Shown here: in pieces, positions 1 through 7,936 of the stretch
Layout: each line of letters opens with the position of its first letter
How positions within the stretch are numbered: position 1 is the stretch's first letter
DNA from: JAFIEN01 sp051859505
GTDB lineage: Bacteria > Pseudomonadota > Alphaproteobacteria > Rhodobacterales > Rhodobacteraceae
Length of the DNA stretch: 17,487 nt
Assembly: GCA_051859505.1 (NCBI GenBank)
Contig: JBHYFN010000064.1
Location: 1 to 17,487, forward strand
Direction: 5' to 3'
The notes under the pieces: generated by a model
Databases searched by the model: none
Seen by the model: the letters and a program-made list of their open reading frames with translations, nothing else
What the model was told of the DNA's origin: nothing
Translations under genes and position numbers: made by a program

Positions 1-64
1 CACGCGCCCCCGTCACGCGCCCCAGTCACGGCCCCCGTCAACCGGCCCCCGTCAACCGGCCCCC
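1..64. repeat. Degenerate short tandem repeat, C-rich
   Basis: About five imperfect copies of a 12-15 base unit of the type GGCCCCCGTCAACC follow one another at the window edge. The last two full copies (CCGGCCCCCGTCAA) are nearly identical. It lies beyond the 3' end of the minus-strand response-regulator gene. No function is evident, and it may continue outside the window. Confidence 0.6.
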
Positions 65-119
65 TGAGCCGCCCCTTGATGCACTCCCGATCCGAAGCCC
101 AACCGCAACCTTGCCCAAG

Positions 120-137
120 GCGCGAGGCCCCTCGCGC
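120..137 (-). terminator. Hairpin at the 3' end of the response-regulator gene
   Basis: GCGCGAGG and CCTCGCGC form an 8-bp inverted repeat around a 2-base centre (a 4-base loop if the inner pair opens). It abuts the TAG stop codon of the minus-strand gene. No T-tract follows on the minus strand, so it is a possible 3'-end hairpin and not a convincing intrinsic terminator. Confidence 0.35.
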
Positions 138-862
138 TAGATCGCCGGCGATTGCGCCAGCCGCCTTTCGACAAGGCTGGTCAGCCGGCTCAGCACCGGC
201 TCCGGCGCCGCTCCGCTGCGCCGGGTTTCGGCCAGCGCCTCCACCACTTCGCACAGGCCCAGATCCCCCGCGCTCTGCGCCACACCGCCCAGGAATTGCG
301 TCAGATAGTCGATCCGCGCCTCGCCCGGAAGGGTGCCGGTTCCCAGAAGGATCCCCGCCGCATGGGTCAGGTCGTCGCGATAGGCCAGCGGGTCGGGCTG
401 GATCCGGTCATCGGTGAGGGGATGGGGCTGCGGAGGGCGGCGCGAGGGGGGCAGGTGCCGCAGGATCAGCGCCTGAAACTCGGCGATGCGGGCGATCGGC
501 TTGGCGATGAAGCCATCGGCACCGGCGGCCATCGCCGCCTCCTGCCCGCCGGGATCCCCGCTCATCCCGAGGATGACATCGATCCGGGGGTTGGCCCCGG
601 CCAGTTCCGCGATCAGATCCGCCCCCGAGCCATCCGGCAGCCCCAGATCGACAAGCAGCGCGCCGGGGCGATAGACCATCAGATGCCGCCGCGCCGCGAA
701 AAGCGTGTCGGCCCGCCGGATCCGCGCGCCCGAGCGCAGGCACAAAAGCCGCATCGCTTCGGACGCATAGCGGCTGTCCTCGACGATCAGGACGGTCAGG
801 CCCAGAAGCGGGCGCGCCGCAGTGGGCGGGCGATGCGAGATATAGTCGTCCAGCGTGTCCAT
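137..862 (-). CDS. Receiver-domain response regulator without a recognisable DNA-binding output
   Basis: This 241-aa cytoplasmic two-component protein has an N-terminal CheY-like receiver domain at about residues 22-135. IVEDS (26-30) supplies the acidic pair, D72 in LLVDLGLPDGSG is the likely phosphoacceptor, S101 is the switch residue and K121 in the IAKP motif is the conserved lysine. After a proline-rich stretch (about 136-146), the C-terminal ~95 residues look helical. I see no helix-turn-helix, GGDEF or HD motif there. The start is supported by GGGGGA six bases upstream of the ATG. No histidine kinase gene is adjacent, so its partner is unknown. The receiver call is firm; the output function is not. 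Confidence 0.85.
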   Translation of the reverse strand: MDTLDDYISHRPPTAARPLLGLTVLIVEDSRYASEAMRLLCLRSGARIRRADTLFAARRHLMVYRPGALLVDLGLPDGSGADLIAELAGANPRIDVILGMSGDPGGQEAAMAAGADGFIAKPIARIAEFQALILRHLPPSRRPPQPHPLTDDRIQPDPLAYRDDLTHAAGILLGTGTLPGEARIDYLTQFLGGVAQSAGDLGLCEVVEALAETRRSGAAPEPVLSRLTSLVERRLAQSPAI

Positions 863-940
863 CGGCAGTCCCCCATGTTGCGCGGCCGTCAGGAGATTCG
901 GTGGCCTTCCCCGTCAGAATGGCCCACGATGGTGAATGGC

Positions 941-995
941 CGGTTAACGGCCGCGACCTTTCGCCCCCGCCCCTTGCAGGCGGGTAACGGTCGCG
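941..995. repeat. Direct repeat pair around GTTAAC in the divergent promoter region
   Basis: CGGTTAACGGCCGCG (941-955) and CGGGTAACGGTCGCG (981-995) match at 13 of 15 positions with a 40-bp period. They lie in the 189-bp gap between the divergent response-regulator and epimerase genes. They could be paired binding sites for a regulator; TTAAC resembles a CtrA half-site, but this is only a resemblance. Confidence 0.4.
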
Positions 996-1051
996 GGATA
1001 AGCGGGCCTGACCCCGCCGCCCGTCGCGGCCCCAAGGACCGGAGCCTTGCC

Positions 1052-1456
<405 letters not shown>

Positions 1457-1507
1457 GCGGCCGGTGGCCCTGATCCCAACCCGAAGCCGCAGGCAGGAGA
1501 GACAAAG

Positions 1508-1801
1508 ATGACGATCACCGCCGCAATTGTGCTCTTTGCCGTGCTCTGGTTCCTTGTCTTTCTGGTGGTCCTGCCCTTGCGCGTCGTCTCGCAGGGCGAG
1601 GCGGGCGAGGTCGTGCCGGGCACGCATTCCTCGGCGCCCGCGGATGCGCAGGTGGGCCGCAAGGCGCGGATCACCACGGTCTGGGCGGCCGTGCTTTGGG
1701 CGATCATCGCGGGGGTGATCCTGTCGGGCATGATCACGGTCCGCGACATCGACTGGTTCAACCGGATGGCCAGCCCCTCGAGCGTTCAGACGGCGCCCTG
1801 A
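1508..1801 (+). CDS. DUF1467 family small membrane protein
   Basis: This 97-aa inner-membrane protein has two predicted helices. The first is at about residues 3-24 (TAAIVLFAVLWFLVFLVVLP). The second is at about 57-75 (TTVWAAVLWAIIAGVILSG). Between them is the sequence PLRVVSQGEAGEVVPGTHSSAP, typical of the DUF1467 family found in alphaproteobacteria. The start has AGGAGA about 8 bases upstream. It follows the epimerase gene closely and is likely co-transcribed. Biochemical function is unknown. It ends only 10 bases before the stop of the convergent EI24-like gene. Confidence 0.88.
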   Translation: MTITAAIVLFAVLWFLVFLVVLPLRVVSQGEAGEVVPGTHSSAPADAQVGRKARITTVWAAVLWAIIAGVILSGMITVRDIDWFNRMASPSSVQTAP

Positions 1802-1808
1802 GGCCGGG

Positions 1809-1827
1809 CTCTCAACCGGGCTGAGAG
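1809..1827. terminator. Hairpin in a convergent intergenic gap
   Basis: CTCTCA (1809-1814) and TGAGAG (1822-1827) form a 6-bp stem with a 7-base loop. They span the 10-bp gap between the convergent DUF1467 and EI24-like genes. It could serve both strands, but there is no T-tract on either side. Confidence 0.3.
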
Positions 1828-2510
1828 ACCGCCAGCCTGTGATAAAGATGGGTGAAGGTCGCGGCCCCCAGCACCGGCACCAGCAGGTTGATCAGCGGAA
1901 AGGACAGGGGCACCGCCATCAGGCATCCCGCCGCCCAGATCGTCGCCCGGTGCCGGCGGCGCAGCGCCCGCGCGCCGTCGCGCCCTTCGCGGCGCATCGC
2001 GGCGATGGTGAAATATTCCCGGCCCAGCAGATAGCCGTTCATCCCGTAGAAGACGAAAGGCGTCACCGGCGGGAAGGACACATAGAGCACCAGCGCAAGG
2101 ATATTCGCCCCGATCAGAACGCCCAGGAAATTGATCGTGTCGATCAGCGCCTCGGAAAAGGGCAGGGCAGGGGGCGGGGGTAGATGGGGATAATGCCGGT
2201 CCTCGACCGCCTGGGCCACATCATCCAGAAACAGCGAGGTGATCGCCGAGGCGACCGGGATCATCAGGAACATCGAGAAGAAGATCATCAGGAAGAGCGA
2301 AGCCCAGCCCAGCAGATCGCCGATCCATGTCACTTCGCCGATCAGCGGCAGGGTCACGCTGCCCGGATCCAGCGCCTGCAGCGCCCAGAGAAACAGCGCA
2401 TAGGCCGCCACCAGAAGCGCCAGCGTCAGCGCGATCCCCAGCCAGAGGACGCGCCGGAACCGGCGGTCGGGCAGCTGCGCCAGCGCCCGGGCGAAATCGA
2501 CGAAAATCAT
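1812..2510 (-). CDS. EI24/CysZ-like integral membrane protein
   Basis: This 232-aa polytopic membrane protein has hydrophobic segments at about residues 22-48, 62-92 and 127-158, plus a C-terminal one at about 190-218. The motif YGMNGYLLGREYF (about 155-167) is characteristic of the EI24 domain family, which includes the sulfate permease CysZ. No cysteine biosynthesis gene is nearby, so sulfate transport cannot be assumed; many alphaproteobacterial members are simply called EI24 domain-containing proteins. It lies 18 bases downstream of the nitroreductase gene on the same strand and is probably co-transcribed with it. Confidence 0.85.
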   Translation of the reverse strand: MIFVDFARALAQLPDRRFRRVLWLGIALTLALLVAAYALFLWALQALDPGSVTLPLIGEVTWIGDLLGWASLFLMIFFSMFLMIPVASAITSLFLDDVAQAVEDRHYPHLPPPPALPFSEALIDTINFLGVLIGANILALVLYVSFPPVTPFVFYGMNGYLLGREYFTIAAMRREGRDGARALRRRHRATIWAAGCLMAVPLSFPLINLLVPVLGAATFTHLYHRLAVSQPG

Positions 2511-2528
2511 GCGGGGATCACTCGGGGT

Positions 2529-3107
2529 TCACTCGGTCATCCGGGTAGTGATCGCGTCGATATCGGGGCGCGGGCGCTCGGGCGGGGCGGCGGTCTCGGT
2601 CCCGATATGGATCAGGCCGGCAACGCTCTCGCCCGGCTCCAGTCCCAGCCCGCGGGTCAGGAAATCGGCGTCATAGACGGGCCAGCCGCTCAGCCAGTTG
2701 GCTCCCCAGCCGGAGGCAAGGGCCGCGTTCAGAAGCGACAGACAGACCGCACCGGCGGAATAGGTCTGCTCGATCAGCGGGATACGGTCGGTCGGGCGGG
2801 GCACCTGCACCACGGCGACGGCAAGGTCGGCATCAGCGAATTGCGCCACGGCCTTGGCGCTCTTGTCGGGATCGATCGCCAGCGCCGCGCCCCGTTCGGC
2901 CACAAGCCCGGCCAGCCGCGTCAGGGCCGCCTTCTCCAGCACGACAAAGCGCCAGGGTTCGAGCTTGCCATGATCCGGGCTGCGCGCGGCGGCGGTCAGG
3001 ATCACGCGCAGGGCGGCGGCGTCGGGCACCGGCGTGGTCAGGCTGCGGGCCGGGCGCGACCGCCGCGTGAGCAGGAAGTCAAGGGCGGCGGGGTTCGGGG
3101 CGGGCAT
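2529..3107 (-). CDS. YdjA-like nitroreductase family flavoprotein
   Basis: This 192-aa protein belongs to the FMN-dependent nitroreductase family. It starts with the family pattern LLTRRSRPARSLTTPVPD (about residues 12-29). ILTAAARSPDHGKLEPWRF (about 36-54) is the hallmark of the YdjA-like subgroup, which binds FMN through the arginine-rich N-terminus. A second conserved block, SAGAVCLSLLNAALASGWGANWLSG, is at about 117-141, and GLIHIGT is near the C-terminus. The physiological substrate is not known for this subgroup. It is followed by the EI24-like gene and lies 134 bp downstream of the HDAC-like gene, so all three could share a transcript. Confidence 0.9.
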   Translation of the reverse strand: MPAPNPAALDFLLTRRSRPARSLTTPVPDAAALRVILTAAARSPDHGKLEPWRFVVLEKAALTRLAGLVAERGAALAIDPDKSAKAVAQFADADLAVAVVQVPRPTDRIPLIEQTYSAGAVCLSLLNAALASGWGANWLSGWPVYDADFLTRGLGLEPGESVAGLIHIGTETAAPPERPRPDIDAITTRMTE

Positions 3108-3241
3108 GGGCGGATCCTTCCGGCTGGTCTTGCGGTGAACCTAAGGATGCAGCGGCGGTTTCGCCAGTGGTCGGGCGGCACCTGCGGCGACCTGGCCCTT
3201 CGGCCCGCCTCATGCCAGACTGATGCGCTCCTGATGCGCAC

Positions 3242-4354
3242 CTATGACCCGGCCAGCGCCTCGGCCATCTCTTCGATCACGCCGTCAAGGAAGGCGTCGA
3301 AAGCCGGGCCGGGCTGGCGCGCGGCAAAGACCTCGGGCATCGGCTCGGGCGCCCGGATCGCGCTGCCCGACATCTCTTCAAGCACGGCATGGCCGCAGAA
3401 GGGCACATAGGTCTCGGAATAGCCGCCCTCATGCACCAGGACGAGGCGCGCGCCGCAGATCTCGGCGGCAAGGTCGCGGACGGCTGCGGTCATGGTGCGG
3501 AAGGTCTCGGCCGTGGCCAGCATCCGGCCCAAGGGATCGTTGATCGCCGCGTCATAGCCGCAGGCCACGATCAGCACATCGGGCCGATAGGCCCGGATCG
3601 CCGGCAGGGCCAGCCGCTCCATCGCCGCAAGATAGCCCCTGTGCCCCGTGCCGGCGGGCAGCGGGATGTTGAGGTTGAACCCTTCGCCCGGCCCCGTCCC
3701 CCGGTCGGCGAAGGCGCCGGTATCGACCGGATAGTTCCGCTCCTGATGGATCGAGACGGTCAGGACATCCGCCCGGTCATAGAAGATCGCCTCGGTCCCG
3801 TTGCCGTGATGCACATCCCAGTCAAGCACGGCGAAACGCTCTGCCAGCCCGGCGGCGCGGGCTGCCTCGATGGCGATGGCGATATTGGCCAGAAGGCAGA
3901 AGCCGTTGGGGAAATCGGGCAGGCAATGATGCCCGGGCGGGCGCGACAGGGCATAGGCATTGTCCATCCCGTCGCGCAGCACCGCGTCGAGCGCGGCCGT
4001 GGCCAGCCCCGCCGAAAGGGCCGCGATCTCGTATCCGCCGGGGGCGAAGGGGGTGCGCAGACCCAGCTCTCCCCCCCGATCCTGCGAGAGGGCGCGGAAC
4101 TCCGCGAGGTAAGAGGCCGGATGGATCCGCCGCAGATCCTCCTCGGTGGCGGGGGCCGCGCCCGACAGGATCAGGTCGCGCTCCAGCCCGGTGACGGTTA
4201 TGAGGTTCTTGAGGCGGCGCTTGGTCTCGGGGTTCTCGGGCAGGCCGCCCGTCGCGGCCGGCTGAACAAGGCCGCCGATCGGAAACATGCCGGCATAATT
4301 GCCGCCGCCATGCCAGAAACAGCGTTCGTCCCAGAAAAAGCCGGTCCGTGCCAT
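3242..4354 (-). CDS. Class II histone deacetylase-like / acetylpolyamine-type amidohydrolase
   Basis: This 370-aa zinc amidohydrolase of the arginase/deacetylase fold removes acyl groups from amino groups of small molecules or proteins. Visible motifs are RPPGHH (138-143, catalytic His pair), LDWDVHHGNGTE (177-188, zinc ligands D180 and H182), GYDAAINDPLGRM (266-278, third ligand D268) and HEGGYS (308-313, catalytic-type tyrosine Y312). The N-terminus FFWDERCFWHGGG is typical of bacterial class II HDAC-like proteins. The ATG at 4354 is preferred over an in-frame ATG nine codons upstream: it has TGAGGGGC just ahead and begins the conserved MxxTGFFWDE sequence. Its 5' leader is the 123-bp tandem palindrome array, an unusual setting. 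The natural substrate is unknown. Confidence 0.9.
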   Translation of the reverse strand: MARTGFFWDERCFWHGGGNYAGMFPIGGLVQPAATGGLPENPETKRRLKNLITVTGLERDLILSGAAPATEEDLRRIHPASYLAEFRALSQDRGGELGLRTPFAPGGYEIAALSAGLATAALDAVLRDGMDNAYALSRPPGHHCLPDFPNGFCLLANIAIAIEAARAAGLAERFAVLDWDVHHGNGTEAIFYDRADVLTVSIHQERNYPVDTGAFADRGTGPGEGFNLNIPLPAGTGHRGYLAAMERLALPAIRAYRPDVLIVACGYDAAINDPLGRMLATAETFRTMTAAVRDLAAEICGARLVLVHEGGYSETYVPFCGHAVLEEMSGSAIRAPEPMPEVFAARQPGPAFDAFLDGVIEEMAEALAGS

Positions 4355-4365
4355 GCGCCCCTCAC

Positions 4366-4711
4366 GCCCTTGCGCGGCCATAGCGGCGGCGCGCCCGGAA
4401 CCGTCCTATCCCGCAAAGCGCGCGCGGGGAACGGGGCGCATGCGGAAATTTGGCCAAATTTCCGCGTCCCCCGGCCCTGCGCTCGTCTGGCCCTTGCGGG
4501 GCTGCAGCGGTGGCGCGCCCGCAACCGTCCTGTTCGGCGAAGCGCGCGCGGGGACTGACGCCGGACGGAAATTTGGCCAAATTTCCGCGTCCCCCGCCCT
4601 GCGCCCGTCAGGCCCTTGCGCGGCTACAGCGGCGGCGCGCCTGCAACCGTCCTGTTCGGCGAAGTGCGCGCGGGGACCGGCGCCGGGCGGAAAATTTGCC
4701 AAATTTACGCC
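4366..4711. repeat. Tandem array of three ~123-bp units, each carrying an AATTTGGCCAAATT-type palindrome
   Basis: Three homologous units start at 4366, 4490 and 4612 (each with GCCCTTGCG). They run through a GGCGCGCC block, an AACCGTCCT block and a GCGCGCGGGGA block to an AT-rich palindrome at 4442-4465, 4566-4587 and about 4686-4711. The first palindrome is perfect over 24 bp and the second over 22 bp. The third is degenerate and one base short in its core. The array fills the whole gap between the 84-aa gene, whose TAA stop (4705-4707) lies inside the third palindrome, and the HDAC-like gene, whose start is 12 bases from the first unit. It is not an insertion sequence: I see no transposase or terminal repeats. 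Function is unknown. Confidence 0.85.
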
Positions 4712-4959
4712 TCCCCCCGACCACCGTCCGTAGGCGTGAGCCGAACGATCCCCTCGGGCAGGCCAAGGGCCGCCTGCAATTCCCGCACCTGCCGGATCGA
4801 GAACGTCACCTTCACCACCTCGTCGCGGCGCGGGTCATATTGTTCGACCGTGACGCAATCCTCGAACCCGCAGACGGTGATATCCTCCTGCAGCGGGGCA
4901 GGGCCCTCGTCCACGAGGGTCACGACCGTTGCGTCGAATTCATGTTCGATACTCAGCAT
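4705..4959 (-). CDS. Conserved-looking small protein of unknown function
   Basis: This 84-aa acidic protein has no signal peptide or membrane segment. It has alternating beta-like stretches (MLSIEHEFDATVVTLVDEG; DEVVKVTFSIRQVRELQ) and two cysteines close together in VCGFEDCVTVEQYD (about 29-42). I do not recognise the family. It looks real because a GGAGGC ribosome site sits directly before the ATG, the reading has normal composition, and the gene fills the space between its neighbours. The TAA stop is supplied by the AT-rich palindrome of the adjacent repeat array, so the C-terminus was probably set when that element arrived. Confidence 0.65.
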   Translation of the reverse strand: MLSIEHEFDATVVTLVDEGPAPLQEDITVCGFEDCVTVEQYDPRRDEVVKVTFSIRQVRELQAALGLPEGIVRLTPTDGGRGEA

Positions 4960-5171
4960 GCCTCCAGCCTAGCCCCCGCCGGCCCGCCCGGCAAGTCGCC
5001 AGCTTCCAACCCACCCACCGCCAAGCCTGCCCTCTCCGGCGGGTCGCCCGCCGCGAGGGTGCCCGCTAGCGTGAATGTCACTGGCAGCCATCTGGCAGGG
5101 CGCTTACACTGCCGTTTCACCAGCCTGCGCCACGACCCGCCCGACGACCCGCCCCGCCTTTCGGAGACCCG

Positions 5172-5948
5172 ATGCACCTGCCGCTCAAAGCCCTTGTCCT
5201 GCTGCTCGCCACCGCGCTTGCGGGCTGCGCGGTTCCCGGCGCGGTGCTGGGGCCCGGCCCGGCCGAGAGCGGCCGGCCGACCGATGCCGCCTCCCGCCTG
5301 CCCGCGCCCCCCGGCCTTCCCCCCGGCCTTCCCGGCGCCCCGCCCGATTTCCGCCAGCAGGCGCGTATGTTCATCGCGGTCGTCGATGCCGTCGAGCCCG
5401 TGGCCGAAGCCGAATGCCGCGCCCGCAGCCCGCAATACAACTGCGATTTCCGCATCGTCGTGGACGACCGCCGCGGCATGCCCTCCAATGCCTTCCAGAC
5501 CCTCGACAGCAGCGGCCGCCCGATGATCGTCTTCACGCTGGCCATGATCGGTGATCTGCGCAATGCCGATGAAATGGCCTTCGTCATGGCGCATGAGGCG
5601 GCCCATCACATCGCCGGCCATCTCGACCGGCAGGCCCGCAATGCCAACATGGGGGCGGCCGTCTTCGGCCAGCTCGCCGGGGTGACGGGCCAGACCACGC
5701 CCGAGGCGATCCGCACCGCCGAGCAGCTTGGCGCCGCCGTGGGCGCGCGCAGCTTCTCGAAGGAATTCGAGCTCGAGGCCGATGCGCTGGGCACGGTCAT
5801 CGCCGCGCGGGCGGGCTTCAATCCGCTGGTGGGGGCCGAGTTCTTCGGCCGCATCCCCGACCCGGGCAACCGCTTCCTCGGAACCCATCCCCCCAATTCC
5901 GAGCGGCTGGCCGTCGTGCGCCGCGTGGCGGCGGATCTGGGCTTCTGA
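5172..5948 (+). CDS. M48-family metallopeptidase lipoprotein
   Basis: This 258-aa protein has a lipoprotein signal peptide (residues 1-18, lipobox LAGC, lipidated C19) followed by a proline/glycine-rich linker (about 20-60). It is therefore expected on the periplasmic side of a membrane. The peptidase domain carries the zinc motif HEAAH at 141-145 within FVMAHEAAHHIAGHLDR. The third ligand is probably E202 in ELEADALG, and THPPNSER (238-245) is the conserved C-terminal motif of M48 enzymes. These features resemble the short periplasmic M48 (Oma1/LoiP/BepA-type) proteases involved in envelope quality control. The start has GGAG seven bases upstream. It is probably monocistronic; a GC-rich hairpin follows its stop codon. 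Confidence 0.9.
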   Translation: MHLPLKALVLLLATALAGCAVPGAVLGPGPAESGRPTDAASRLPAPPGLPPGLPGAPPDFRQQARMFIAVVDAVEPVAEAECRARSPQYNCDFRIVVDDRRGMPSNAFQTLDSSGRPMIVFTLAMIGDLRNADEMAFVMAHEAAHHIAGHLDRQARNANMGAAVFGQLAGVTGQTTPEAIRTAEQLGAAVGARSFSKEFELEADALGTVIAARAGFNPLVGAEFFGRIPDPGNRFLGTHPPNSERLAVVRRVAADLGF

Positions 5949-5957
5949 CCCTGCAAC

Positions 5958-5972
5958 CGGGCCACGGGCCCG
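5958..5972 (+). terminator. GC-rich hairpin downstream of the M48 gene
   Basis: CGGGCC and GGCCCG pair around the 3-base loop ACG, ten bases after the TGA stop. No T-tract follows, so termination is only a possibility. Confidence 0.3.
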
Positions 5973-6093
5973 AACTGGCTTGCCCCCATGCCGCGCTCCG
6001 GGCCATATGGCCGGTGAGGGAGGCGCCCGCCTCCCAGAACCTCCGCCGATCCGCGCAGTCCGGCGCGCGACCGGCCAGACGCGCGAGGCGCCC

Positions 6094-6909
6094 GTGCCCG
6101 AAGACGAACCCCAAGGCCAAATCGAACACCATGCCGAGGGCCGGCTGACCCTGACCGGCGGGTCGATCGCGACGCTGACCCTGAACGCGCCCGCCAGCCG
6201 CAACGCGATGACCCGCGCCATGTGGGCCGCCCTGCCCGAGATCTGCGCCCGGATCGCCGGGGACGACAGCATCCGCGCCCTTCTGGTGACGGGGGCGGGC
6301 GGGGCCTTTTGCGCCGGGGCCGATATCTCGGAATTCGAGACAGTCTATCGCAGCCCGGAGGCGGCGCGGGACTACAACGGTCTGGTGCGCGCCGGCCAGC
6401 AGGCGCTGACCGATCTGCCGCGCCCGGTGATCGCGGTGATCGAAGGGCCCTGCGTCGGCGGCGGGTGCGGCCTTGCGCTGTCCTGCGACCTGCGCTTCGC
6501 GGGCGAAGGCGCGGTCTTCGCCATCACCCCGGCCCGGCTTGGCATCGCCTACAGCCCCGCCGATACGGCGGCCCTTGTCGACAAGGTCGGTGTGGCGCGC
6601 GCCAAGGACATCCTGTTTTCCGCCCGCAAGCTCGACACGGATGAGGCCGCGCGGATCGGCCTGATCGACCGCACCTGCCCCAAGGGTCAGGCGATGGAGG
6701 CGGCCCGCGCCTATGCGGCGGGGCTGGCCGAGGTCTCTCCCGCCTCGCTGCGGGCGACCAAGGCGATCCTCAACGGGCTGGCCGCCCGAGAAGCCGATGC
6801 ACTCGACCCCGGCTCGCGGCTGCAGGCGATCTTTGAAGAGGTCTTCTCGGGCCCCGATTTCATCGAAGGGCGCCGCGCCTTCCTCGAACGCCGCCGCCCC
6901 TCGTTCTAG
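6094..6909 (+). CDS. Crotonase-superfamily protein (enoyl-CoA hydratase/isomerase-like) lacking both hydratase glutamates
   Basis: This 271-aa cytoplasmic protein has the crotonase fold. GAGGAFCAGADISEF (about residues 67-81) gives the first oxyanion-hole peptide and the ADI motif. IEGPCVGGGCGLALSCDLRF (about 116-135) gives the second oxyanion loop. The two catalytic glutamates of true enoyl-CoA hydratases are replaced: the position after GGGC is Gly, and the PEI-type glutamate falls in FAITPARLG and is Ala. It may therefore be an isomerase, a thioester hydrolase or another crotonase-family enzyme. I chose the GTG start at 6094 because GAGG lies five bases upstream and the reading there matches family length; an in-frame ATG at 6007 would add 29 residues. 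No fatty-acid gene is adjacent. Confidence 0.85.
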   Translation: MPEDEPQGQIEHHAEGRLTLTGGSIATLTLNAPASRNAMTRAMWAALPEICARIAGDDSIRALLVTGAGGAFCAGADISEFETVYRSPEAARDYNGLVRAGQQALTDLPRPVIAVIEGPCVGGGCGLALSCDLRFAGEGAVFAITPARLGIAYSPADTAALVDKVGVARAKDILFSARKLDTDEAARIGLIDRTCPKGQAMEAARAYAAGLAEVSPASLRATKAILNGLAAREADALDPGSRLQAIFEEVFSGPDFIEGRRAFLERRRPSF

Positions 6910-6985
6910 GGCCCCTCGTTCCGGGCCCCGCACCTCGGATCGCCCTGATCCGATCCCCCGATCCGATGCCCTGATCCGATCCCCC
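6896..6985. repeat. Short direct repeats in the convergent gap after the crotonase gene
   Basis: GCCCCTCGTTC occurs at 6896-6906, just before the TAG stop, and again at 6911-6921. An 18-bp perfect repeat, GCCCTGATCCGATCCCCC, occurs at 6942-6959 and 6968-6985, with a partial third copy (ATCCGATCCC) just beyond. The second copy ends at the stop codon of the convergent sorC-type gene. These look like local slippage duplications; no role is evident. Confidence 0.7.
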
Positions 6986-7881
6986 TAATCCGATCCCAGG
7001 GCCTGCAGGATCGCCTCGGCGCAGCGCAGATCCGTCACCAGCGCGCTGATCAGCCTGGCCCGGGCGGCACCGATGACGGGGCCGGCCTTCGCCTCGCCCG
7101 CGGCAACCCCGATGCTGAGCCGCGCCTGGGCCAGTTGCCGCGGCGCCACCGCGATCAGGCGCTCGGCGCCCTCCCAATGCAGGATCCGTCCGTTGGCGTT
7201 GAAATAGTGCCGGATCACATCGCCGGCCACGGCCGCCAGATCCTGTTCCATGGCCGTGGCGACCCGGGCCTCGGGCGGGGCAAGGGCAGGGGGCAGCCCC
7301 ACGCCCAGCACGGCAATGTCGATCCTGTCCCACAGGGCAACGGACGAAGCGATGGCCGGATCGGCCAGGAACAGGTCGCGCGCCCCCGGACCGGCCAGAT
7401 AGGGCGCGTGGATGAAATGCGCCCGGCCTCCGGTCTGTTCGGCGGCACTGCGCACGAATTCGTTGATCTGGAAATGCGGCGCCTCCTGCGAGAGGCCCCC
7501 GGTTGCGGCGACGATCTCGAGCCCCGGCAGCGGCGGCAGCCCCTCTTCGATCACCGCATGGATCGCCCGCCCCCAGCCCAGCGCCAGCACCGACCCCGGC
7601 GCCGGAGCGGCGCGGCGCAAGAGGCTCGACAAGGGCGCGGCAAGGGCGCCCGGCAGGCCGGCGCCCGGCGGCAGGTCCGCCACCTCGACCTGGCGCAGAC
7701 CCAGCCGCGCGCCGATCGCCTCGGCCAGGGCATCGGGGCGGGCGGGTTCGCGGACCTCGATCCGCACGATCCCCTCGGCCCGCGCCCGCGCCAGCAACCG
7801 CGAAATCGTCGCTGTCGAAAGCCCGAGCTGGCGGGCGATCTTCACCTGGCTCAGATCGCTGACGTAATGCAGCCGCGCCAC
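6985..7881 (-). CDS. SorC/DeoR-type sugar-binding transcriptional regulator
   Basis: This 298-aa reading is a SorC-family regulator. It has an N-terminal helix-turn-helix (LSQVKIARQLGLSTATISRLLARARAEGIV, about residues 10-39) and a long sugar-phosphate-binding domain (about 45-298) that includes ATGGLSQE and VLGVGLPP. Such proteins sense a phosphorylated sugar and usually control the adjacent catabolic genes. The GTG at 7881 starts inside the conserved LLYRVARLHYV sequence and lacks a ribosome site. The in-frame upstream sequence SDESRALLYR looks genuine, and no ATG/GTG/TTG precedes it before a TAA. A CTG at 7935, with AAGGAA eight bases upstream, would give 316 aa, the usual family length. 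The gene is divergent from the aldolase gene, and an inverted repeat overlaps its presumed ribosome site. Confidence 0.9.
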   Translation of the reverse strand: MARLHYVSDLSQVKIARQLGLSTATISRLLARARAEGIVRIEVREPARPDALAEAIGARLGLRQVEVADLPPGAGLPGALAAPLSSLLRRAAPAPGSVLALGWGRAIHAVIEEGLPPLPGLEIVAATGGLSQEAPHFQINEFVRSAAEQTGGRAHFIHAPYLAGPGARDLFLADPAIASSVALWDRIDIAVLGVGLPPALAPPEARVATAMEQDLAAVAGDVIRHYFNANGRILHWEGAERLIAVAPRQLAQARLSIGVAAGEAKAGPVIGAARARLISALVTDLRCAEAILQALGSD

Positions 7882-7936
7882 CCGATAGAGCAGGGCACGG
7901 CTTTCGTCAGACTCGTTCGGCGGGGCGTTCGACAGA

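Noticed and set aside
4366..4711. CRISPR-like array
   Set aside because: Units are about 123 bp and homologous throughout. There are no unique spacers of uniform length, only three copies, and no cas genes.
4366..4711. Insertion sequence or integron-like element
   Set aside because: No transposase or integrase frame, no terminal inverted repeats and no target-site duplication are visible.
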